Positions 26,716 through 37,157 of a stretch of 50,707 bases of DNA are shown piece after piece. The translations under genes were made by a program, and so were the position numbers. Location: positions 1-50,707 of the forward strand of contig JBKHYJ010000017.1 of assembly GCA_046565505.1 (NCBI GenBank), written 5' to 3'. Position 1 is the stretch's first letter; each line of letters begins with the position of its first letter. The notes under the pieces are model-generated. The model did no database searches and was not told the DNA's origin. It saw nothing but the letters and a program-made list of their open reading frames with translations. Source of the DNA: JBKHYJ01 sp046565505. GTDB lineage: Bacteria; Acidobacteriota; Blastocatellia; UBA7656.

Positions 26716-28167
26716 ATGCAATTAAAGATGAGTCGTAAGAGAAAGACCATTATCATATCGGCGGCGGTCCTGGGCCTGGTGACCATAGTTATTCTCTCGA
26801 AGGCGATACAGAAGAAAGAAGGCGAGCCCGTGCAGGTCGGAAAGGCCGAGCGCAGGGCGCGCCTCGAATCGAAGGTGACGGCCTCCGGCGAGGTCCGACC
26901 CGTTAAGGTCTATAACCTCACGGCGGAGGTGGCCGGCCGCGTCGAGCAGATATTCGTCACGGAGGGCCAGACGGTGAAGAAGGGCCAGCCGCTCGTCCGC
27001 GTGGACCCGACGCAATCAGGCTTTCAGGTCACGGCGAGCGAGGCGAACGTCAACGTCTCCCAGGCCGACGTAAGGAACCAGCAGGTCGCGGTCGATCAGG
27101 CAAAAAACAACGTCAACCAGACGAAGGCCAGCCTCGCGGCCGCCGAGGCCGACCTTGAGCGCTACAAGGCCGACCTGCAATTTTCCGAGAACGAATACAA
27201 ACGCTACCAGGAGCTGGTCGAGCGCGGCGTTTCGACGAAGTCGCAATTCGACCAGGCCAAGTCCCGCTACGACCAGGCCCGCGCCGTCGTAAACTCGCAG
27301 CAGTCGCGCATCAATCAGCTCAAGGTGCAGGTCAAGGACGCGGAGCTAGGCATCCAGCGCGCGGAGGCCCTGCTCAACCAGTCGTTGCAGCGCGTGAAAC
27401 AGGGGCAGGCGCAACTGGCCCAGCAGGCGGACCAGCTCAAGAAGACCACGCGGTACTCGCCCATCGACGGCGTCGTCTCGAGCCTGCCGGTCAAGGTCGG
27501 CGAATACGCGCTCTCCAACTTCTCGACGACGCCGCTGCTCACCGTCGCCGACATGTCGCAGATTAACGCGGAGATCAAAGTTGACGAGACTGACATCGCG
27601 GACGTTAAGCTCGATCAGATCGCCAAGGTGAAGGTGGACGCGCTGGGCGATGTCGAGATAGAGGGCGTGGTGATAGAGAAAGGCGCCTCGGCCGTCACGC
27701 GCTCAGGTCAGACCATTTCGTCGAGCGCGAACTCGCAAGAGGCGAAGGACTTCCTGGTCAAGATAAAGCTCAACCCGACGCCGGAGGTCCGCGACAAGCT
27801 GCGCCCTGGGATGTCCGCGACCGCCGTCATCACGACCGCGACCGTCTCTGACGTGATCACAGTGCCGCTGCAAGCGATAGTGCCGCGCGAGATGCCGGGC
27901 GATAAGGACCGGCCCGAGCAGCCGCCCGCCGCCAACGCCGCTAAGAAGAAGGAAGTCGATGGCGTGTTCGTCTTCGGCAGCGACGGCCGCGCGCACTTCA
28001 AGCCGATCGAGACCGGCATAAAGGGCGACCAGGAGATTCAAGTGACGAGCGGCCTGAGCGAGGGCGAAGAGATTACCATCGGCCCCTATAAGACTCTGCG
28101 CGCGCTGAAGGACGGCGACCAGGTTAAGCGGGAGGCCAAGCCGGCCGGGCCTGAAACTAAGAGCTGA
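26716..28167 (+). CDS. macA: MacA-type periplasmic adaptor of an ABC efflux pump
   Basis: 483 residues. A short basic start and one membrane helix (about 11-28) anchor it in the inner membrane. Then come a first lipoyl half (about 60-100), a long coiled-coil hairpin rich in Gln/Ala (about 105-240; SQADVRNQQVAVDQAKNNVN pattern), the second lipoyl half (RYSPIDGVVSSLPVKVGEYA), a beta-barrel (about 270-380) and a membrane-proximal domain with a Pro/Lys-rich insert (about 395-412). This is the adaptor that links an inner-membrane MacB-type ABC transporter to an outer-membrane channel. The start at 26716 has GGAGGA 13 bases upstream; an ATG four codons on is an alternative. First gene of the operon; no TolC-type gene is in the window. 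Confidence 0.85.
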   Translation: MQLKMSRKRKTIIISAAVLGLVTIVILSKAIQKKEGEPVQVGKAERRARLESKVTASGEVRPVKVYNLTAEVAGRVEQIFVTEGQTVKKGQPLVRVDPTQSGFQVTASEANVNVSQADVRNQQVAVDQAKNNVNQTKASLAAAEADLERYKADLQFSENEYKRYQELVERGVSTKSQFDQAKSRYDQARAVVNSQQSRINQLKVQVKDAELGIQRAEALLNQSLQRVKQGQAQLAQQADQLKKTTRYSPIDGVVSSLPVKVGEYALSNFSTTPLLTVADMSQINAEIKVDETDIADVKLDQIAKVKVDALGDVEIEGVVIEKGASAVTRSGQTISSSANSQEAKDFLVKIKLNPTPEVRDKLRPGMSATAVITTATVSDVITVPLQAIVPREMPGDKDRPEQPPAANAAKKKEVDGVFVFGSDGRAHFKPIETGIKGDQEIQVTSGLSEGEEITIGPYKTLRALKDGDQVKREAKPAGPETKS

Positions 28168-28222
28168 TGACTGAAAACGTTGGTGACTGAATTCGAGGGC
28201 GGTCGGTCGAACGCGCAGGCGA

Positions 28223-28999
28223 ATGTCGAAATCTCCGAATACAAATAAAGGCGAGGCTATGATCGAAGAGGCTGTGCTCGATAGGGAGATAGATTTGGCG
28301 GAACTGGCCCCGGGCGGCGACGTGGTCATCCGCACAGATGACCTGTGGAAGACCTACGTGATGGGGGCCGAGGAGGTCCACGCGCTCAGGGGCGTCTCTT
28401 TCGAGGTGCAGCGCGGCGAGTACCTCGCCATCATGGGGCCGTCGGGGTCCGGCAAATCTACCATGATGAACTTGATCGGGTGCCTCGATACGCCGTCGTC
28501 GGGCCAGTACTGGCTCAACGGCAAGTTAGTATCGGAGATGGACGACGACGAGCTCGCGCACGTCAGGAACAAGGAGATAGGGTTCGTGTTCCAGACCTTC
28601 AACCTGCTGCCGCGCGCTTCGGCCCTGCACAACGTAGAGCTTCCGCTGATTTATAACGGCACGCCGCGGGCGGCGCGAATCGAGATGGCTAAAAGGGCGC
28701 TCACCCGGGTGGACCTCACCAACCGCATGGACCACAAGCCCAATGAGCTTTCAGGCGGCCAGCGCCAGCGCGTGGCGATAGCGCGCGCGCTCGTGAATAA
28801 CCCGTCAATCATCCTCGCGGACGAGCCGACCGGGAATCTCGATTCGGCCACATCCAACGAGATCATGGCGCTGTTTGACGAGCTTCACCAGCAGGGGAAT
28901 ACGATCATCCTCGTCACGCACGAGCCGGACATCGCGACGCACGCACACCGCCAGCTTCATATTCTCGACGGCCGTATAAACAGAGACGAACGCCGGTAA
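28223..28999 (+). CDS. ABC transporter ATPase, MacB/LolD type
   Basis: 258 residues (246 if the ATG at 28259, preceded by AAGGCGAGG, is used). Complete ATPase: Walker A GPSGSGKST, Q-loop FVFQTFNLLPR, signature LSGGQRQRVAIA, Walker B IILADEPTGNLD and switch VTHE. The LLPR and TGNLD context is that of LolD/MacB-type ATPases, which power mechanical transport of lipoproteins, peptides or macrolides rather than import. In classical MacB the ATPase is fused to the permease; here it is a separate protein. It follows the adaptor by 55 bases. An N-terminal extension of about 40 residues precedes the usual start. Confidence 0.88.
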   Translation: MSKSPNTNKGEAMIEEAVLDREIDLAELAPGGDVVIRTDDLWKTYVMGAEEVHALRGVSFEVQRGEYLAIMGPSGSGKSTMMNLIGCLDTPSSGQYWLNGKLVSEMDDDELAHVRNKEIGFVFQTFNLLPRASALHNVELPLIYNGTPRAARIEMAKRALTRVDLTNRMDHKPNELSGGQRQRVAIARALVNNPSIILADEPTGNLDSATSNEIMALFDELHQQGNTIILVTHEPDIATHAHRQLHILDGRINRDERR

Positions 29000-29006
29000 G
29001 AATTAG

Positions 29007-29079
29007 CCGCGCACGAAGCCCCGGCGCCTGAAGCCGGAAGGGTTGAGATACACGTCAACCGCCGGGGCTTCGTGCGCGG
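29007..29079. repeat. 20-bp perfect inverted repeat between ATPase and permease genes
   Basis: Arms CCGCGCACGAAGCCCCGGCG (29007-29026) and its exact reverse complement (29060-29079), with a 33-base loop containing an inner 6-bp hairpin GGTTGA/TCAACC (29041-29046, 29055-29060). It starts 8 bases after the ATPase stop codon. It has no T-run, so it may be a rho-linked or RNA-stabilising structure, or a repeat-family member. Confidence 0.7.
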
Positions 29080-29131
29080 GCCGCCGGACCCGCGCCGGGG
29101 CCCTCCTCCCCTATGTCCCGCCCACGCCTCT

Positions 29132-29140
29132 TGGTATAAT
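29132..29140 (+). promoter_or_regulatory. Extended -10 promoter before the first permease gene
   Basis: TGG-TATAAT (29132-29140), start expected near 29147, about 36 bases before the ATG at 29183. Lies after the large hairpin, so the permeases may have their own promoter. Confidence 0.5.
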
Positions 29141-29182
29141 CGAAGCGCCGCGGGCCGTTACGGTTTGGCCGCCCCTGTCTTT

Positions 29183-30418
29183 ATGTATAAGTTCATCGAA
29201 GCCGCCAAGATCGCCATCTCTTCAATCATGGCGCATAAACTGAGGTCATTCCTCACGCTGCTGGGCGTCATCATCGGCGTGACGGTAGTGACGGCGGTGG
29301 CGACCGTGATCGAAGGCGCTAACGTTTACATCAAGGAAAAAATCGCGACGCTCGGCACGGGCGTGTTCCGCGTACAGAAGGCGAGCCTCACGGGGTTCGG
29401 CAATTTCGAGAAATTCCTCGAAGCCTTACGCAAGAACCCTGACCTCACGCTCGAAGACATGGCGGCGCTCCGCGAGGCGGTCACGCTCGCCGCGCAGGTC
29501 GGGGGGCAGGACGGCGGGTCGCGGCCCGTAAAATTCGGCAACGTCAGCCTTGAAGGGATAGGCGTCCAGGGTGTTACTCCCAACACGATACTGCTGTCTA
29601 ACGTCGAGGTGGCTCAGGGCCGCTATTTCACGGACTTCGATAACGATAACCATAAGGATGTCTGTTTCCTCGGGTCGGACGTGGCCGACGGCCTCTTCCC
29701 CGCGGTGGACCCGCTCGGCAAAGAGGTCAAGATCGGCCCCGACACGTTCACCGTGATAGGCGTCGCGAAAAAGCTCGGCTCGGTGCTCGGCCAGTCGCAA
29801 GATAATTACGTGCAGTTGCCGCTATCGACATTCCTGAAGACGTTCGGCCAGCGGAAATCTTCCACGTTCACGATCATAGTGCGCGCGCGCGAGGGGGTCG
29901 CGGTCGAGGCGGTCCAGGACCAGGTCCGCGTCGTCATGCGCACGCGCCACAAACTCGACTACAACCAGCCGGACGATTTTTCCATCGCCACGGACGAAGC
30001 GACCGAGCAACTGTTCGGCTCGATAACAGGGACGGTGGCGGCGGTCGCTTTCCCCGTGGTCGGCATAACGCTCGTCATCGGCGGCATAGTGATAATGAAC
30101 ATCATGCTCGCGACGGTGACCGAGCGCACGCGCGAGATAGGCATCCGCAAATCCCTGGGCGCGACCAGGCGCGACATACTGGTGCAGTTCCTCGTCGAAT
30201 CGGCGATGCTGTCGGGCCTGGGCGGGCTGATAGGCTTGATGCTCGCGATCATACTGATGACGATCGTGGGGAAAATAGCGCCCGTGCCCGTCGCCATACC
30301 GTTCTGGGCGCCGGCCATCGCCATCGGCGTTTCCACGCTGGTGGGCGTTTTCTTCGGCCTGTACCCGGCAAACCGCGCCGCGCGGCTCGACCCGATAACC
30401 GCCTTGCGCGCTGATTGA
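29183..30418 (+). CDS. MacB/FtsX-type permease 1
   Basis: 411 residues from the ATG at 29183 (MYKFIEAAKIAISSIMAHK). The open frame continues upstream to 29072, but that extension is Pro/Arg-rich and crosses the hairpin and the -10, so it is not coding. First membrane helix with the MacB pattern 'HKLRSFLTLLGVIIGV' (about 18-40), a periplasmic MacB_PCD domain (about 45-270), then three helices of an FtsX domain with 'ERTREIGIRKSLGATRRDI' and the ending 'RAARLDPITALRAD'. No ATPase part. Works with the separate ATPase and the adaptor upstream. Confidence 0.88.
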   Translation: MYKFIEAAKIAISSIMAHKLRSFLTLLGVIIGVTVVTAVATVIEGANVYIKEKIATLGTGVFRVQKASLTGFGNFEKFLEALRKNPDLTLEDMAALREAVTLAAQVGGQDGGSRPVKFGNVSLEGIGVQGVTPNTILLSNVEVAQGRYFTDFDNDNHKDVCFLGSDVADGLFPAVDPLGKEVKIGPDTFTVIGVAKKLGSVLGQSQDNYVQLPLSTFLKTFGQRKSSTFTIIVRAREGVAVEAVQDQVRVVMRTRHKLDYNQPDDFSIATDEATEQLFGSITGTVAAVAFPVVGITLVIGGIVIMNIMLATVTERTREIGIRKSLGATRRDILVQFLVESAMLSGLGGLIGLMLAIILMTIVGKIAPVPVAIPFWAPAIAIGVSTLVGVFFGLYPANRAARLDPITALRAD

Positions 30419-30512
30419 CGGGTGACCCGAGGGCGCGGCAGGCCGGTTTGAAGCGCGGGGGCGGCCAGCCTAAAATACCGGGCGCCGGCCCGTCAAGCCG
30501 GAGGCTTTCACT

Positions 30513-31775
30513 ATGCACATACAGGAGATCGGAGAAAACGTGTTGATGGCGTTCGACACCATACGGACGCACAAGGTCCGCTCGGCCCTGACGATGCTGG
30601 GCGTGATCGGCGGCACGATGACCGTGATAGCCATCTCGTCTTTCCTTACGGGCCTCAGGGAGTTCGTGCTGGAGCAGACGAAGCGGTTCGGCCCGGACAT
30701 GGTGTTTGTGACCAAGTACGACCAGATAGGTATGCGCTTCACACGTTTGTCGCAGGCCGAGCGCATGCGCAAAAACATCACGGTCGAGGACGCGCAGGCG
30801 ATGGCGGAGCTCCCCTCCGTGCTCGGCGTGAGCCCGACGATGTTCGTCGGCTCTTTTTCCCCGACCGCCGCGCAGATACCTGTGAAGTACAGGGGCGTGG
30901 AAGCCAACCGCCCCATCATCCTCGGCGCCTCATCACAGTATGACGAGGTGCGAAACGTTTATATTAAATTGGGCCGCTTCTTCGTCAGGGCCGAAGAGGA
31001 CCACAGGGCGCAGGTGGCCGTCATCGGCGCGGCCATCGCCGACACGCTTTATCCCGGGCTTGACCCGATCGGCAAAGAGGTGGAGATAGAAGGGAAGATT
31101 TACCAGGTGATCGGGGTGATGGAGAAAGCGCCGGGCAACCTCTTCGGCGGCGACGCGTTTGAAGACCGCCAGGTGATAGTCCCGTTCGAGACCGTAAGGC
31201 GCGACCACCCGGAAATCGAAGACATAAGCGTCACGGTGAAAGCGAAGCCGAATCAGTTCGGCAGAATGATTGACGAAGTGACCGAGTTGATGCGCCGCCG
31301 CCGCGGCGTCCCCGCCGATAAGCCGAACGATTTCGGCATCAGCACGCCCGGCAGCCTGTTTGAAGTAATCAGCCAGATAGCGTCTATAGCGACCATGATA
31401 GTCTTCCCCCTGTCGGCGGCCGGGCTGCTCGTGGGCGGGATCGGCGTCATGAACATAATGCTCGTCTCTGTCACCGAGCGCACAAAGGAGATCGGCATAC
31501 GGCGCGCCATCGGGGCCAAGAAGGCCGATATAATCTGGCAATTTCTGACCGAAGCCATAACGCTGACGGCGCTCGGCGGCGTGATAGGGATAGTGATAGG
31601 CTGGCTCATCAGCCTTGCCCTGAGGCGGCTTGCCCCGACGCTCCCCTCTATAATCCCGCTCTGGGCCGTGCTGTTGGGGTTCTTCGTGTCGTGTTCAGTA
31701 GGGCTGGTCTTTGGGTTATGGCCGGCCATAAAAGCAGCGCGCCTCGATCCGATCGAGGCGCTGCGTTACGAATAA
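30513..31775 (+). CDS. MacB/FtsX-type permease 2
   Basis: 420 residues, starting MHIQEIGENVLMAFDTIRTHK. Same layout as permease 1: first helix 'HKVRSALTMLGVIGGT', periplasmic MacB_PCD domain (about 45-285), FtsX domain with 'ERTKEIGIRRAIGAKKADI' and ending 'KAARLDPIEALRYE'. The periplasmic domain differs clearly from that of permease 1, so this is not a recent duplication; a heterodimeric permease is the natural inference. It starts 94 bases after permease 1. Last gene of the efflux operon, convergent with the next gene. Confidence 0.88.
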   Translation: MHIQEIGENVLMAFDTIRTHKVRSALTMLGVIGGTMTVIAISSFLTGLREFVLEQTKRFGPDMVFVTKYDQIGMRFTRLSQAERMRKNITVEDAQAMAELPSVLGVSPTMFVGSFSPTAAQIPVKYRGVEANRPIILGASSQYDEVRNVYIKLGRFFVRAEEDHRAQVAVIGAAIADTLYPGLDPIGKEVEIEGKIYQVIGVMEKAPGNLFGGDAFEDRQVIVPFETVRRDHPEIEDISVTVKAKPNQFGRMIDEVTELMRRRRGVPADKPNDFGISTPGSLFEVISQIASIATMIVFPLSAAGLLVGGIGVMNIMLVSVTERTKEIGIRRAIGAKKADIIWQFLTEAITLTALGGVIGIVIGWLISLALRRLAPTLPSIIPLWAVLLGFFVSCSVGLVFGLWPAIKAARLDPIEALRYE

Positions 31776-31798
31776 TCTACTTTGGAAATAATCTGCCC

Positions 31799-31810
31799 GT
31801 CCCGCGGGAC
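31799..31810. terminator. Palindrome between convergent genes
   Basis: GTCCCGCGGGAC is a perfect 12-base palindrome between permease 2 (ends 31775) and the small minus gene (ends 31830). It may help end both transcripts; there is no T-run. Confidence 0.25.
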
Positions 31811-31829
31811 AAATCTGTCACAAACCCGC

Positions 31830-32054
31830 CTAGTTCGTCGTGACGTGATAGCCGACTCCTTTGGAAATCGGCTGCTGCTGCCCGGAGCTTCGCCCCTGAT
31901 TTTCTTCATCCAGTAACATCAGCATGCTGCACTCAAGGTCCGTATAGGATGAGACATATAATACCGGCCTGATCCCCCGGGCCGCGCGCTGGAACAACAT
32001 CTGCTCAAAGAGTTCCACCATATCAACGTCTGGTTTTTCCTGTCTCAATCCCAT
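31830..32054 (-). CDS. Small protein of unknown function (74 aa)
   Basis: The frame is open further upstream to 32237, but the ATG at 32054 is preceded by GGAGGGATAGAG, a strong ribosome site with good spacing, and the upstream residues are Arg-rich noise. From there the protein reads MGLRQEKPDVDMVELFEQM, a short amphipathic helix, then IRPVLYVSSYTDLECSMLML, a beta-like hydrophobic segment, and a polar tail rich in Gln/Ser. No family recognised, no signal peptide. It is 327 bases downstream of the Yip1-family gene on the same strand. Confidence 0.55.
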   Translation of the reverse strand: MGLRQEKPDVDMVELFEQMLFQRAARGIRPVLYVSSYTDLECSMLMLLDEENQGRSSGQQQPISKGVGYHVTTN

Positions 32055-32381
32055 CTCTATCCCTCCGTCTATCTCTCTCGCCTGCGTCTTGTGTTTAGAT
32101 TCAGCAATCACTGTGCCGCTTAGGGCAAGCGCCCGACGTATTCTTCTATGGCGGGAGTTTAGTGCGCGCAGGCAGGCGTTTGTTGAGGCAGGCCGCAAGC
32201 ACATGCGCAGAGAAAAAATCGCTCGCGGCGAGGCCACCGTGACTCAAAACAGAACCGCGCCGGCAGAGACGGTCTATATTAATACAATAACGAGTGGGTA
32301 AGCCTGAGCAGTAAACAAGAACGGTTAAGGCCGGCCCGCCCCGAGCGGCCCGACGGCCCGCTTGCGGACATAGGTCGAATG
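32055..32381. other. Intergenic region upstream of the 74-aa gene
   Basis: 327 bases. A short AT-rich stretch at 32274-32292 (TATATTAATACAATAA) could hold a -10 for the minus-strand small gene, but no clear promoter pair was found. The part nearest the Yip1-family gene is GC-rich with short imperfect inverted repeats. No other gene was seen. Confidence 0.35.
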
Positions 32382-33266
32382 CTACCCCCTGCCGAATCCG
32401 ATTGATGCGAAAGCCGCCTTAATGAGAATCGCAAACACCCACAGCCCGAACACTAGCGTGGCGGTCCTGCCCGGCTTGAACTTTTTGGCGCCGGCTATCG
32501 CGGCGAAACCTATAGCCAGTAGGATTAAATACCAGATCGAGAAGATGTCGATAGACCCTGCTATCGAGCTTAAGAAAGGAGACGTGCCCGAAGGGAGGGC
32601 GACCGCGAGGTTGGTCGGGACGATTCCGGCGGGGTCGGCAAGGTTGAGGTCCCTGAGGCTCTCGTTGTCGCGGACCATCAGCGACGCGGCGGTGACGCAG
32701 AGGTAAACGAGCGTCGTGGCGCACCAGCTCCATGCGACGACGGAGAGAGTTTTTTTGAACGTGGTCTTCGCCTGCATAAACATCAGGCCGACCGCAAAAA
32801 CCCCTGCGCATATGAGAAAAGCGGCAGCGTAGTAGATGGCGAATTTCGCGACCCCGAGCAGTATTAACAGCGGCGAGCTGAAATCGGGACGCGCGAACTT
32901 CTTTTGCCATTCGATCTGCTTATTGATCTGGGCCTGCTGGTCCGGGGGCAGTTCCTTCATGGGTTTGCCGAGTCGTTTCTCAACCATCGTCTGAAAAAAC
33001 TTGTCCCAATCGGGCTTGGCCCGCCACTCAAAAAACGCGCTGAACGCAAGAGAGATGGCGATTGAGATCAGTAGCGGGGCAACCCAGGTCGGCTTGCGAT
33101 TCACGTCCTGAAAAGTTTCGCCGGGCGAAAAGAGCGTCCCAACTAACCTACCGGCCCAGCCTATTCGCGCAGGTTCCTGCGGGGCGGCTTGCTCGTACCT
33201 GGAGGCCAGGTCAGGCGCTCCGTAAGAAGGTGACTCGCTGATCTTTTGGTTTTCCGGCTGACTCAT
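32382..33266 (-). CDS. Yip1-family multi-pass membrane protein
   Basis: 294 residues. A polar N-terminus (1-40) leads into 'RLVGTLFSPGETFQDV', the typical opening of bacterial Yip1-family proteins, followed by about five membrane segments (about 63-80, 130-160, 170-195, 235-260, 270-290). No enzyme motif. Family members are integral inner-membrane proteins of unknown role. AGGAGAGAAG sits 5 bases before the ATG. The second copy of the palindromic repeat (33291-33423) lies directly upstream, between it and dppF, and would fall in its leader if it has its own promoter. Confidence 0.8.
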   Translation of the reverse strand: MSQPENQKISESPSYGAPDLASRYEQAAPQEPARIGWAGRLVGTLFSPGETFQDVNRKPTWVAPLLISIAISLAFSAFFEWRAKPDWDKFFQTMVEKRLGKPMKELPPDQQAQINKQIEWQKKFARPDFSSPLLILLGVAKFAIYYAAAFLICAGVFAVGLMFMQAKTTFKKTLSVVAWSWCATTLVYLCVTAASLMVRDNESLRDLNLADPAGIVPTNLAVALPSGTSPFLSSIAGSIDIFSIWYLILLAIGFAAIAGAKKFKPGRTATLVFGLWVFAILIKAAFASIGFGRG

Positions 33267-33290
33267 ATAGCTTCTCTCCTGGGGGATTCC

Positions 33291-33423
33291 GATTTCGGAT
33301 TTTGGGTTTTGGATTGAGAAGGGTTCGCATGGCTCAGCACTTTACCCTCACCTGGCGCGGCGCGGGCCCGCCGCCTCGCATCACGCGATCAACCTGCTAA
33401 TCCAAAATCCAAAATCCAAAATC
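33291..33423. repeat. Palindromic dispersed repeat, copy 2
   Basis: 133-base element with ends GATTTCGGATTTTGGGTTTT (33291-33310) and AATCCAAAATCCAAAATC-type heptamers (33400-33423) that pair as inverted repeats. The core shares TTCGCA, CTCAGCACTTTAC, CGCGGCGCG and GCATCACGCGATCAA with copy 1. It has three CCAAAAT-type heptamers where copy 1 has four, accounting for the 7-base length difference. Its right end is 12 bases from the stop of the dppF-type gene, in the same orientation as copy 1 relative to its gene. No target-site duplication is obvious. Confidence 0.85.
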
Positions 33424-33435
33424 GAAGTGAGCCTA

Positions 33436-34383
33436 CTATTTGTTCCGGTTTTGCGCAACCGCCGGCCGCGAGACGAAATGGTCGGGGCTGACTTCGACCA
33501 GATCATGGCCTGCCTCTTCGCCCTCGGGCGTGGCGGCGGCCGCGGCTGCCTCTCTCGGAAGGCGCGAGCGCCTGGCGTCAGGGTCGGGGATCGGTATGGC
33601 CGAAAGCAGCGCCCTCGTGTATGGGTGAAGCGGGTTATGAAATATTTCTTCGCTCGGGGCCACCTCGACGAGCCTGCCCCTATACATTATTCCGACCCGC
33701 GTCGAGATGTGCTCGACCACCGACAGCCCATGCGAGATGAAAAGGTAAGTGAGCCCCAGTTGCTCCTGCAAGTCCTGTAGCAGGTTCACAACCTGCGCCT
33801 GGACCGACACGTCGAGCGCGGAGACGGGCTCGTCGCACACGATGAATTTCGGGTTGAGCGCCAGCGCGCGAGCTATGCCTATCCGCTGGCGCTGCCCGCC
33901 GGAGAACTCATGCGGGTAGCGGTCGGCATGCCCGGCCTCCAGTCCCACGAGCGAGAGCAGTTCCGCCGAGCGGTCGCGCCGCTCGCGCCTGCCGCCCGCG
34001 CGGTGGATGACGAGCGGCTCTTCTATGATCTCGCCGACCCGCATCCGCGGGTTGAGCGAAGAGTATGGGTCCTGAAAAATGATCTGCACGTCCCGCCGCA
34101 GCCGCCTCATCTCATCCCGGTCGAGCGAAAGCAGGTCCCTGCCGTCGAACCGCACCTCGCCCGACGTAGGCTCTATGAGCCTGAGTATGCAGCGGCCCGT
34201 AGTAGATTTGCCGCACCCCGATTCGCCGACCAGCCCGAACGTCTCGCCCGCGCGGATCGTGAAGCTCACGTCATCGACCGCCCTGACGACTTCGCCGCCC
34301 GCGCCGAGGGCTCCCCCGGCGCGCGGGAAATATTTTTTAAGGTTCCTGACCTCGACGAGGTCTCCGTCCCCGATCGCCATCAT
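33436..34383 (-). CDS. Oligopeptide/dipeptide ABC transporter ATPase, DppF/OppF type
   Basis: 315 residues from the paired ATGATG at 34383/34380 (GAGGTCGG upstream). An open extension back to 34470 overlaps the partner gene and is not coding. Walker A GESGCGKSTTG, signature SGGQRQRIGIARAL, Walker B FIVCDEPVSALDVS, then the oligopeptide-family C-terminal region 'HPYTRALLSAIPIPDPDA'. Powers uptake of peptides with DppD and permeases DppB/DppC. Starts 7 bases after the stop of the DppD-type gene, so the two are coupled. No permease or binding-protein gene is nearby; the pair is orphaned here. Confidence 0.88.
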   Translation of the reverse strand: MMAIGDGDLVEVRNLKKYFPRAGGALGAGGEVVRAVDDVSFTIRAGETFGLVGESGCGKSTTGRCILRLIEPTSGEVRFDGRDLLSLDRDEMRRLRRDVQIIFQDPYSSLNPRMRVGEIIEEPLVIHRAGGRRERRDRSAELLSLVGLEAGHADRYPHEFSGGQRQRIGIARALALNPKFIVCDEPVSALDVSVQAQVVNLLQDLQEQLGLTYLFISHGLSVVEHISTRVGIMYRGRLVEVAPSEEIFHNPLHPYTRALLSAIPIPDPDARRSRLPREAAAAAATPEGEEAGHDLVEVSPDHFVSRPAVAQNRNK

Positions 34384-34390
34384 TCCGACC

Positions 34391-35440
<1,050 letters not shown>

Positions 35441-35488
35441 GAGTAAGGGCATGGGGCGCATGGCCCACGGCCCGGCATGCCGGCTCGT

Positions 35489-35509
35489 AACAGGCTCCGG
35501 GAGCCTGTT
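35489..35509. terminator. Hairpin between the mutase and DppD-type genes
   Basis: AACAGGCTC-CGG-GAGCCTGTT forms a 9-bp stem with a 3-base loop, 23 bases past the mutase stop on the minus strand. No T-run follows, so it may be a weak terminator or an RNA-processing structure. Confidence 0.4.
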
Positions 35510-35531
35510 TGGGGCGCGGGCGGCCGTCAGT

Positions 35532-37133
<1,602 letters not shown>

Positions 37134-37157
37134 CGTCGTTGGTCTCCGATCATCACT

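Noticed and set aside
31741..31759. 9-bp palindrome GCCTCGATC-C-GATCGAGGC
   Set aside because: Lies inside the coding end of permease 2 (RLDPIEAL), where the sequence is set by the conserved protein motif.
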